Source: Gloeopeniophorella convolvens (lineage: Eukaryota > Basidiomycota > Agaricomycetes > Russulales). Taken from it: a DNA stretch of 64,000 nt. The DNA is taken from the NCBI GenBank assembly GCA_022496205.1, contig WTXD01000017.1, forward strand, positions 475,770 through 539,769, read 5' to 3'. The notes beneath the pieces were generated by a model that was not told where the DNA came from, ran no database searches, and saw nothing but the letters and a program-made list of their open reading frames with translations. Each line of letters opens with the position of its first letter. Positions within the stretch are counted from its first letter, which is position 1. The position numbers were made by a program, and so were the translations under genes. Shown here in pieces: positions 44,801-54,758 of this stretch.

Positions 44801-46197
44801 ACGGGCGACGCGTGGCCCGCCTCGGACATGTTCAGACTTGTCTTGCGCGGTTGGTGGTGATCCTCCTCGGAGCCGAACCCGCCCACATCGTCCTGCTCGT
44901 CTGGCTCGCGCTTCGGCCGTGCCGGCGCCACTTTTCCCGGCGCTGCCAGGGGCGCCTTCTTCCCCGCGGCGACGTACCTCGGCGCGGGCGGCAGCTCGAC
45001 GTACGCGCGCATCTTGGCCGTGGCGCGGGCGCGCGCGGGAGCTCGATCTCGGAAGACGGCGTGCTCTGCATCGAGAATGAGCCCTGCGACGACGACGCGG
45101 GCGTCGTCGGCGGGCCCACGAGCGACGACGTGGACGGCGTGCAGTGCAGCGCCTGCAGCCGTTTCACGGATGACGACGCGGGTAGCGCGTCTTGACCGGC
45201 CTTGCGCTTCTGCGGCGTCACGACGCCGTCGGGGCTCGGTGCGCGCCGCGGTGTGCTGAAGCTGCGCTCGCGGTGCGGAGTCCCTGCGCTCCCGTTGGCG
45301 GGGAGCGCGCTGGGGGCCGGCGGGCGCACGCTGGGGGTCGGCGCTGCGCTGGGCGCGTACCTGACGGCCTGAGCGCGCTCGAGCTCGCGGCTCGACTTGT
45401 CCAAGAACGTATTGAAGAACGCGGCCGAGTCTTGCGGCGCGAACGTCTGCTTCTGCTTCGGTTTGGCGGGCGGGAGCGGTAGCGCGGGCTCATCGAGCGC
45501 GCACGCAAGCGAGGACGAGGACGAGTGGATGCCCGGCGGCGGCGTCGGGTACGCGAAGGCCGCGGGCGCGGTGTGCTGGAAGACGGACGCGGCGAGCGCG
45601 GGGGTGGGGTAGGCCGGGTACACCTGCGCGGGCGCGTAGGGCGCGGGTGGAGCGTACTCGGGGTAGGGGCTGCGGCGCATATATGCGGTCGATGGGGGCA
45701 GGAGACATTTAAGACTGGAGCTGCTTACTTGGCATTGGCACCGGGGTGCGGCTGCTGCCCGCCGAGGTAGCGCAGCGTGTCGCTGCGGGCGGTGTGCCAA
45801 TAACCGCCGTCGTTGGTGGGCGGGTAGGGAGTCTGGAGGTGGGCGAGCTCGGACGCGTACTCTGTGTAGGGCGGCGGATGGTGGTGGTAGCCGTGCGCGG
45901 CGCGGCCGTTGTAATAGTGGGGCTGAGCGTACGACGGCGCGTGCGCGGCGACGGAGAGGTGGCCAAGGTGGCGGGTCACTGCAGAAGAGTAAATATGAGG
46001 ATATATGCGCGGGGAAAAAGAGCGGGTGAGCAGACCGTGGCTGGAGGGGGTGGCAGACGCGAAGGGTAGACGGCGAGCAGGGACTGTGCATCGTGGACGG
46101 CGTCGGGGGCGGGGGTGGAGGGAGTTGTGTGCTGTGTCGGGTAGATGTGGTGGCTGTTGGGCGGGTTGTGTGGGCTGTACCAGCCATTGGAGGACAT
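38896..46197 (-). CDS. SCC2: Cohesin loading factor Scc2/NIPBL (Mis4)
   Basis: A long many-exon gene, roughly 1,900 residues. The N-terminal third is low-complexity ([13 protein letters not shown], His/Tyr/Pro-rich, then basic with [11 protein letters not shown]), as in other Scc2 proteins. The HEAT-repeat body contains the family hallmark [18 protein letters not shown] followed by [18 protein letters not shown] (about 41740-41880) and the conserved C-terminal block [24 protein letters not shown] and [22 protein letters not shown] (39600-39930). The last exon ends [15 protein letters not shown]. With Scc4/Mau2 this protein loads cohesin onto chromosomes. A frame change near 45.06 kb is explained by a 56-bp intron (45064-45119). 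The first ATG could also be at 46266. Base composition is very GC-rich in the C-terminal half. Confidence 0.92.
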
Positions 46198-47260
46198 CGT
46201 GCGGAGATCGTGGCGGACAGCGAGGTCGAGGTCGAGGTCGCCGCCTGCGCGCTTCAATCGACCCAAAGACGCGAGAAACGCCCGACACGCACCGCGCCTC
46301 GGTCACAGCTGTCACACATCTGCATTCACCGCCACACTCAAATACTAACTTGTACAAGCTTATACGCCGACTTTCGTCGCGCTCTACGACGCATATAGTT
46401 AACTGGACTCTGGTAGCTGCTGCTCGATGACTGCGAGTCGACACGACCATCTCGGGCTGCTCCTCATCACCATCCTCGGGTCTACTGTCTGTCTCGCCAG
46501 CCTGGATCAAAGCTGGAAGCTTCTTTGCCGTGGCTATCCGCCCAATATCAATCAGTCGGTCCGGCTCGCTTCGTATGCAGGCCCGATATAGAGCACCTGC
46601 CCACCAGACAAATCAAAGGCGGTAGAAGGGTGTGATCGTCAAGAGGGTGGCCGCCACCCGGATCGTCGACGGCGAGATCAGTATGGTGAACAAGATGTGC
46701 CATGCCTGCGTTTCGTGCCATAATTGCATACGCCGGGTGCACGGCTACTATCCAGCAGTGCGTTCTTTTGGACGTGACGATGCCCGCCCGGACAGTACTT
46801 ATCAGGCCGCAACCCCGCGCCCAAGAAGACCGTATTGCGTCCTGAAGTGGCTTCATAACACTCCTGGCACGCGCGGCGTCGTGTTTCTGCGCCACACACG
46901 AACCCCCTGCGCCTCGAGGTGCGCAGTCGCCCGGGATACTATACGCTACTGTGACTTCTTGTGGGAGAGTGCTGATATCTCCTCGGATTGACTGGGACGG
47001 TTGGACGGACGTGGTGGCTGAGGCGGAATCGCTGCAGTGCAGGCATGCCTGCAGCTTACCGTTACTAGCAGACAGCATGAACGCACGGACGTAGAAATAA
47101 TATGTAGGATAACCAGACAGGATACAATCGAAGAATGAGTGATGCGCGGCGGGCGCCTATTGGCCGGCTCGCTGGCCGCATTTGGCAAGCGACGCCGCGA
47201 ACCTTATCCGCAGCTCGCTCTCCTCCAGCACACATCCACCCCGGCCTCAAGAACCGCAAG
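46198..47260. other. Divergent intergenic region SCC2 / RPL25
   Basis: It separates two divergently transcribed housekeeping genes. A minus-strand frame at 46548-47078 has no family resemblance or splice partners. The RPL25 side shows a CT-rich stretch (CTCGCTCTCCTCCAGC at about 47213), a likely transcription start of the ribosomal-protein type. Confidence 0.45.
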
Positions 47261-47531
47261 GTAAGCCCCCGCCACGCTCTTTCCGCTCGCGACGGTTTCT
47301 GTGGGACGGTGGACGACTTGTTGGGGAGGTTTGGACGAGTTTGGGGGGTGGATGCGCCGTTGGGGCGGTGGATGGCACGGGGCGGGCGCGGATGGACTTG
47401 GGTGCGCCGGCGCACGCAGATGCTGCTGCACCTCAGTGGGCACGTCTACGGCCTACAGAGTGCTGCAAGCCACCACGCGCCGCTTTCTTCTGGCTCTGCC
47501 TAAATTGCCGTGGCGCTAAGTCCCCCTGCAG
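47261..47531 (+). other. Likely 5'UTR intron of the RPL25 gene
   Basis: CCGCAAG|GTAAGC at 47261 and CCCCTGCAG at 47523-47531 define a 271-bp intron whose acceptor lies eight bases before the ATG. Leader introns are common in fungal ribosomal-protein genes. Nothing coding lies before it in a frame that reaches the ATG. Confidence 0.5.
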
Positions 47532-47539
47532 ACTAGAGA

Positions 47540-48240
47540 ATGGCCACCACGAAGAGCGCAAAGGGCAAGGCCGCCGCAAAAAGTGCGCCCACGCCCCCCC
47601 CCCTGCCGCCCCCAAACCACACTGACGATAATTTTCGTCCGCATAGCCGCAAAGCCCGAGGCGAAGGCCAAGTCGGCAAAGAAGGCGGCGCTGCAGGGCG
47701 TCCACTCGCATGCGGCGCGCAAGACGCGCACAAGCGTGTCGTTCCACCGGCCAAAGACGCTGCGTCTCGCGCGGGACCCCAAGTACCCGCGCAAGAGCGT
47801 CCCGCACGCGCCGCGCATGGACCAGTTCCGCACTATCGTCTCGTGCGTGTCCCCCGCGACCCGTTTCGCGTGGGTGGCTGTGTGCTGACGCGGCAGGGTA
47901 GCCCGCTTAACACCGAGTCCGCGATGAAGAAGATCGAGGAGCACAACACGCTTGTGTTCCTGGTGGACATCAAGGCGAACAAGCGCCAGATCAAGGATGC
48001 GGTGAAGAAGCTGTGGGATGTGCAGGCCGCCAAGGTCAACACGTTGATCCGGTGGGTGCTCATTGCCAATGGGGCAATGTCGTTTGTACTCAAGGAGCGG
48101 CAGGCCCGATGGGAAGAAAAAGGCGTACGTGCGGTTGACGCCCGACCACGATGCGCTGGATGTTGCCAACAAGGTAGGAACACGCAGCGTGTGTTGATCA
48201 GAATGCGGGCTGATTCTGTTGGTAGATCGGATTCATCTAA
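47540..48240 (+). CDS. RPL25: Large-subunit ribosomal protein uL23 (L23a / yeast L25), 157 aa
   Basis: Five exons: 47540-47582, 47647-47842, 47902-48051, 48104-48173, 48226-48240; the last encodes only IGFI and the stop. The basic N-terminus ([14 protein letters not shown]) and [23 protein letters not shown] are those of eukaryotic L23a; the C-terminal globular domain reads [71 protein letters not shown]. The protein binds 25S rRNA near the peptide exit tunnel and is a docking site for signal recognition particle and nascent-chain factors. All residues of the core are as expected. Confidence 0.97.
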
Positions 48241-48818
48241 TCGTGATGTTGGCGAGTATGTGTTTTGTGTCTACATAGTCTATTGCACGCAAGGTTTTCC
48301 GTATGCACATGCGAATTATAAGCCTAGGCAACACGAGGGGATCTGCGCACGAGGGCGAGTGACGCAGGCCGCGGGACGATCGATCAACGTCGAGCCGGAA
48401 ATAAGTATGATCTGATGTGAAACGGAGCTCTCGGCATCTCTCGGCCGTCGAGCGCCGTCATCGCAACCAAGTTGCAACGGGAAATGGCAACTCGCACGCT
48501 CTGTGGGACGACGACGAGATGCTTCGATGGAGACTGGCGAGCGATTTACCAGCATTCAAATCAGTGTTTAGAGAGAGAAAGAGAGGACGGGGGAGAGGAC
48601 GGGGAGACAAGCGAGGGAATTTGACGCCAATCTGACGTGGTCTGAAGATATTTTGAGATTGATGGAGAGAAATAAGTTGAAGTGCGTCGCTGGCTGCGCT
48701 CGGATTTGTTGTTTCTTGTGCTCTCCGACTACGACCGTCTCCCCGACGCTTTCGTCTCTTCTCTGCGCACACCGCGCACCCACATTCTTTTGTCTTTGCC
48801 CTCTTCCAGGGTCACTCC

Positions 48819-51800
48819 ATGTCGCATAACAAAGTTTATTTGCTCGCTGTTCTCCTCCTCCTCGCCCTCGCCGTTTCCGCCGAAGCTTTCCACGGTCCCG
48901 ACCCAACCCACTCCCGCCGCTCCCTCGCCTTCAGGAAGAAGCCCCACCGCCAGCTCGACGTCCCCGGCGCCCTTGGTGATATACTCCACGGTGGCGGTAC
49001 CCTCGTCAACGGTCTTGGTGATGGCCTGAACAACCTCGGCGACGCTGTTGCCGGTGCGTCGCTGCCCCGTCGCGCGTGTGCGTGCTGTGTTTCCTAATGA
49101 TCCTTTTTTTTCGCGTGGTAGGTGATGATCGTCCCGCCGGCAGCTCGTCGAGCGACTCGAGTTCGTCTTCGTCTACGTCGAGCGACTCGGGCACCGGCCT
49201 TCCCACGTCAACCACGTCCCCTCCTTCGTCCAGTTCGAGTTCGAGTTCGTCTTCATCTGCGTCTTCATCTACGTCCTCGCCTTCGTCGTCTTCACCTTCG
49301 TCGTCTCCATCTTCGTCCTCGTCCTCGTCGAGCGAGAGCCCCTCTAGCTCCGCTGCGCAGTCGTCCTCATCTTCGTCCTCGTCCCCGGCGCCCTCTCCGA
49401 CTTGTGTACTCGATCTCCTCGGCAACTGCATAATCGACGCGCCGCCCCCGCCCCCGCCGTCCTCCTCTGCGCCTCCCTCGACCACTTCGTCCTCCCAGTC
49501 GTCGCCGTCGTCGTCGTCTTCCTCGTCTCAGGGCTCGACCGACACCCCGCCGCCGAGCTCGAGCGATACTCCTCCACCGAGCTCGAGCGATACTCCGCCA
49601 CCGAGCTCGACTGTCACCCCGCCCCCAAACTCGAGCTCGTCCAGCTCTGCCGAGCCCACCTCGACGTCCCAAGACTGTCTCCTCGGCCTCGGCATAGATG
49701 GCAATTGCATCGTCGGCCTGCCACCCTCGAGCTCGCCCCCGCCGAGCTCGTCTTCGAGCTCGCCCTCGCCCTCGTCCTCGGATTCCGCGCCACCCCCGAG
49801 CTCGTCCAGCACTCCACCACCGGGCTCGAGCAATACCCCGCCACCGAGTTCGACTGTCACCCCGCCCCCAAACTCCAGCTCGTCCAGCTCTGCTGCGTCC
49901 ACCTCGTCGACCCCAGTCTGTCTCCTCGGCCTCGACCTGAACAGCAACTGCATTGTCAGCCTGCCCCCGTCGAGCTCGCCCACATCGAGCTCGCCCCCGT
50001 CGAGCTCACCCCCGTCGAGCTTACCCCCGTCGAGCTCGCCCCCGTCGAGTTCGTCCTCGGGCTCGCCCTCGTCGTCATCATCGGATTCCGCGCCGCCTTC
50101 GAGCACTCTGCCTCCGCCCAGTAGCACTCCCCCGCCGACCTCGTCCCCTCCTTCCTCGTCGCCGTCTTCGAGTTCGAGTGGCCAGTGCGACCCGCTTTTA
50201 GCGGCCCTTGGCTTGTGCTCGCAAACGTCGTCCACCCCCGGCCCAACGAGCAGCTCCGCGCCTCCCGGCAGCTCGTCGCAGTCCTCGTCGCAGCCCATCT
50301 CGACGCCACCCCCGACAAGCTCGTCCGCCCCGTCCTCGGGCTCGTCCTCCCCGTCATCGTCCTCTTCGTCGTCGGTCGATCCCTGCGGGCCCCTCGGCTC
50401 AGTTCTTGGTCTGTGCACGAGTTCCTCCGCGTCCCCCAGCTCCTCCGCATCCCCCAGCTCCTCCGCGCCTCCCAGTTCCTCCGCTCCCCCCAGCACATCT
50501 GCGCCTCCCAGCACGGTCACGCCGCCCCCGTCGACGAGTTCTGGCTCTGGCTCGTCCTCGACGTCCACTAGCTCCAGCTCAAGCTCCAGCTCCGTTGACC
50601 CCTGTGGTGCTGTCGGCTCGCTCCTCGGCCTGTGCACGTCCTCCTCTTCGGGCGGCTCCACGACTACCTCGGGCAATACCAACACCACCACGTCTACCAG
50701 CAGCGGCACGGGCACGGGCACGATCACGACAACCAGCAGCAGTGGTAGCGGTGGTACCACGATCACGACAACCAGCAGTAGTGGTGGCGGTGGTACCACG
50801 ATCACAACGACTAGCAGCAGCGGCAGTGGTAACAGCACAATCACCAGCAGCCAGAGCCAGTCGACCCAGTCGTCCAGCGATAGCGGCACCATTTCGAGTA
50901 CCTTTAGCAGTAATGGGACGACCACCACCAGCGCAAGCAACGCGACCTCGTGAGTTTGCCGGCGTTTACAAGTTTTGCGCGTATACTGACATTTTGGCAG
51001 TACCGCCCCCATTATATCATTCCCGTCGGGCAACACCACCTCTGTCACGCAGACAATCAGCAGCTTCAGTACTGTGACCACGACATCGTCCTCGAGCACG
51101 TTCACCCCGCCACCGAATAGCCAGCTGTCGTACATCACGCAGACGACGCTCCTCGGCGCGTCTGTCCCGAGCACGACGGCGTCGCCCACGAACAGCGACC
51201 CCGACGCTGCCGCGACTACGCTCTCAATCGCCCCGCCATCGAGCGTGCCCACGGCGCCCGCCCCGCAGGCCGCGCTCCCGTCAGACCTTCCCGCGCGTGT
51301 GTACCCGCCAAATACGCTCGACACGAGCGACCTGTCGGGCTACACGCTCGTGAGCGTCCTCTTCGACCAGTTTTTGCCCTGGCAGTTTGTCGCGGAGGAG
51401 ACGCAATCGCAGGGCCAGCTCTTCCTCTGGTTCCCCGTGATCGTGCAAACCGCGCTCAACCTCACCACCGATCAGGTCAAGACATTTGCGCTGCAGGTGT
51501 ACGTGCCCGCCGCGTACACGGGCCCGCAGGACCGCGCGATGCTCCTCACCACGTATCTGCTCTACATCCCCACGGCCGACGTCGCGACGCTCGCGAACCA
51601 GATCAAGGTCGCGTCGTCCCCGTTCTATGACGCCCTTGGCGACCCGTACAAGAGTCTGGCCGGCCACGTCAACCCCGCATTCGCGCTCAACGCCGTGCAG
51701 GACCCGAACGATGTGCCTGGCACGCCCGGCGGCGCCGACGCCGCCGCCGCGAAGCATAGCAGCAACGCGCGCACGGATGCGATCATTGGCGTCGTCAGCG

Positions 51801-52207
51801 CGCTTGGTGGGCTCACGTTGCTCATCCTCGCCGTGCTCGTCGTGCGCTCCGTCCGCCGCGCACGCGCGCTGCGCCACCACCGCCTGTCAGACCCCGCGGG
51901 CGCGGGCGCCGAGCCCGCGCCGTACGGCGACCGCGCCGGACGCGACTTTGACCAGGACAGCGTGGGCGGGCAGCGCCGGCGCAGCTTCTACTTTGCGGAG
52001 GACTCGCTGCGCGGCGGGCAGCCACAGCCGCCACAACCACCTCAGATGTCGCAGATGGCGCAGCAGGGCGGGTTCGAGGAGCAGGTCGGGCAGCAGGTCG
52101 AGTGGAGTTATCGGCAGAGCCCGGAGCATGTGCGTGAGCGGCGGCCGCCTGTCGTGCCTGGCGCGATTTCGGCACCGATTTTGACGCAGAGCAGTCTGAA
52201 TTGGTGA
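48819..52207 (+). CDS. Single-pass transmembrane mucin, Msb2-like candidate (1,089 aa)
   Basis: Three exons: 48819-49053, 49122-50949, 51001-52207. Residues 1-23 are a signal peptide; a dibasic stretch (FRKKPHR) follows. Residues about 80-690 are almost pure Ser/Pro/Thr, suited to O-mannosylation. Six short Cys-pair units break the tract (for example CVLDLLGNC, CLLGLGIDGNC, CGPLGSVLGLC). A folded extracellular domain (about 790-930, with SGYTLVSVLFDQFLPWQFVAEE and NLTTDQVKTFALQVYVP) precedes a membrane helix (IIGVVSALGGLTLLILAVLVV) and a cytoplasmic tail of about 120 residues. This layout matches Msb2-type signalling mucins, which sense surface or wall stress upstream of MAP kinases. The name rests on layout and a family resemblance of the membrane-proximal domain, not on an alignment. 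Confidence 0.75.
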
Positions 52208-53224
52208 GCGGGGAGGAGAGGGGAGGAGGGATGTGGTCAAGGCGCTCCGGGACGCTGACAGTGACGATGGCTGATAAAAAGATACCCCCGGCTCGCTAAT
52301 ACTCCCCCTCGATCCACACGCCACCCATACTCACCTGCGCTCGCAAGGGTCTTGATGCGTGCGCCCCGCGCGCCGCCCGCTATTTATGTTTCCTCCCCTT
52401 TTTCTTCTTCTGTGCTACTTACGTACCCGCCGTCTCCTTCCGTGTTTTATTTCCTTTTTTTTTCTTTGGTGTTTTGCTCCGGGTCGACAGCGACAGCGAC
52501 AGTGACAGCTTTCCGGACTGAGCCACTCGGGCTGGCCCGCGGCGTTTGCTACTTATGTTTATTGTCGTCGGCGAGAGCCGCTCCTAGTTGACTGCTTGGT
52601 GCGCAGGAGTGTACTATGTAGAGTACATACGGTGCGGTAGTATGTGCTGTGCTTTGTACGGTGCTTTACGTGCTGCAGTGCATACCCTTGTGCGTGTCGA
52701 TGCCCGTGCCGTGTGCGCGCGGTATTTAAGTTACGTCTATGTTAGTGGCAGTATGCGTTTGTGCGGGGTGCACGAGTGAGGTGCTTGGTCTGATTGCACA
52801 GGACCGTTACACGCTGGTGCTTAACGGCTTTCTTCCGTCACTAGTGAGCCTCCTAAGATCTGCTTTGATTAGGAGACAAGGCGGCAGGGCGGCGTCCTCG
52901 TCTCGGTCTGGCGTCTGCTATGCTTGTAGGTGCACTTGGGCAAATCATGCAGAAGCTGATACATTGTGCGTTGGCTAATACATAGTGCTCTTTGCTGGCT
53001 GTCGTCAATGGCGCCGCACAAGTCTTTGTCTACTACATGACGCGCGGCGCTGACTCATGGGAGCCCTTGAGACCCTCCGTGAACACGAAGGGATGAGATA
53101 CATAGATGCCGGGGGTAATCCCGCAACAACGACGTACGGAAGGGAACTCGACCGCGTCTGGCGAGAGCCTATAAGATACTGAGCAGTAAGGCTGCGGAAG
53201 CATGACACCGGCCCGACTCGCTCA
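52208..53224. other. Convergent 3' spacer, no gene seen
   Basis: It lies between the ends of the mucin gene and the minus-strand F-box gene. It contains CT-rich tracts (CCCCTTTTTCTTCTTCTGTG at about 52396, then TTTCCTTTTTTTTTCTTTGG) and no supported exon. Confidence 0.45.
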
Positions 53225-54758
53225 TTACCAGATACTCTGCTGGGTCTCCACAGACACAGGACGACCAGCGCGCTCGCGCCCAGCCAGGAACGGCGCGAAC
53301 GCGTCCGTCGTCACGCCCGACGTCCCGCGGGCATCCCAGCGCTCCAGCTGGACGATCGCGGCCAGCTCAGGCAGCAGGTCCACCGACGGCGGCGTCTGGC
53401 CCACCGACGCGTTCAGCCAGCGAGCGGCGCTGTGCTCCGGCACGCCGCGCAGCACCAGGCGCTGCACGCCGCGGAACGGGGCGAGCAGCGCGTGCCACTG
53501 TGCGGGCACTATGGACCTGTTGCGCCAATCCCACGGCTCGGCCTCGTCAGTGAATTCAATGTGCAGCTGCCGTACGGACGAGAGTGTGTCCGCGAGAGCG
53601 CTGCAGATGCACGTTACGCTGTCCGTCTCCACCGAGGGGTAGTGGTCGGGGGATTAGAATAGACGATGCGGGAGGGGAGGTCGTCGTTTGGCGCGCTGAA
53701 TGCTATCGTTTCGTTGTGCATGGAGAGGTGGAAGGCCGTTGGGCGCAGCACCTCTGAGCGGGCAACGAACTGTCCGAGGTGGGGAGTCCGCAGGAGCGGT
53801 TCGTCGTAGAATCTGATGGTCAAGTTGGAGATCGCGCCGGGTTCCATTCCATCTACGAATGCTTCCAGCCAGTTGCTATGACCTGTGAACGTGAATTCAC
53901 TGAGCTCTGCTAGAAGTATTCGCGTCCTCGGAGAGGGCGCCACACCGTCACTGTCGACTGGTGCGTCGTTTTCAGCGGCAGGAAAAAAGTGGAGATAGAG
54001 GTTCTCGAGCCGGAGCATGGCCGAGAGCTGGACGAGAAGCTCGGCCGGACGAATGACCGTACTCGAAAAGACATTGAGCTTGAGGCTGACGAGGTTTGGC
54101 ATTGGGGAGAGAAGAACCGGCAAGGGGCTAAAAATGAGTCTGCTTAGATGGAACCTGCGCAGCCGTGGCGCATGGCCGCCGAGAAAGCTCTTGATGACGA
54201 TCGGCCCGTTCCGAGGAGCTAGTTCGAGGCGAAGGTCTTCCAGCTCCTCGGCTGGCTGCTTCATGCCAGTAAATGTTGCAAGAACCGTTTCAACATCTCT
54301 GGACTGCAACCAGACCTTGCGTGCGCGGCTCACATGCTTGAGAGCATAGCGTATGCCATCCCCTCCGGAGTGATCGTTGTAGTCGGAGTAGTCGAGGATA
54401 AGTGGCAGAGTGGGAAAATGATTGATTAGGTCTGCCGCATGGGTGCCCTGGGTGCAATAGAGACACAGATGAAGACGCGAGGGGGATGAGAGCACGAGTT
54501 CTCTCCATCGCCGACAGACGTGGGCAAGTTTGAACCAATGTTGGTGCTTCCACTGGTGCTTCCACAGGACGTGAACTCGATATACGTCGAAAACCTCCAG
54601 AAGGACTGTATCTGGCAGGACGTCAGTGGCCGCAGCTATCGCATTCGAAATGAGAATTGCGCGACGGGCGGACGGTAGAATTAGGAATTTTGGATCTCAC
54701 CATTGGCAGAATGAGGCATCAGATGCAGAGGAGAATTTGGGGCGGCGGTTTCCGTCAT
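53225..54758 (-). CDS. F-box protein with leucine-rich-like tail, apparent frame break
   Basis: Exon 1 is 54758-54701 (MTETAAPNSPLHLMPHSA), then an 89-bp intron with GTGAGA donor, and exon 2 from 54611. The F-box reads DTVLLEVFDVYRVHVLWK and, after WFKLAHVCRRWRELVLSSPSRLHL, is the standard start of the many Agaricomycete F-box proteins. A 300-residue region follows with repeated LxxLxL patterns (PNLVSLKLNVFS, LRLENLYLHFFP). F-box proteins bring targets to SCF ubiquitin ligases. At a run of five G (53648-53652) the frame must change: the preceding frame reads IVYSNP and the continuation reads PDHYPSVETDSVTCICSAL in another frame. A missing base, or a 35-bp intron at 53600-53634, could explain it. 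If the break is real the protein loses about 145 residues. Confidence 0.75.

Noticed and set aside
45012..45200. Apparent frameshift in the N-terminal part of SCC2
   Set aside because: A 56-bp intron at 45064-45119 (GTGGGC donor, GCAGAG acceptor) joins the two frames, and its length is normal for this window.
46548..47078. Minus-strand frame of 176 residues between SCC2 and RPL25
   Set aside because: No recognisable domain, composition of random translated DNA, and it lies in a divergent promoter region.
49528..51324. 598-residue open frame on the minus strand across the mucin gene
   Set aside because: It mirrors the Ser/Pro-rich codons of the plus-strand gene (TCG and CCG runs read as Arg/Glu/Gly in reverse). 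No start context, introns or family; the plus strand has signal peptide, introns and membrane helix.
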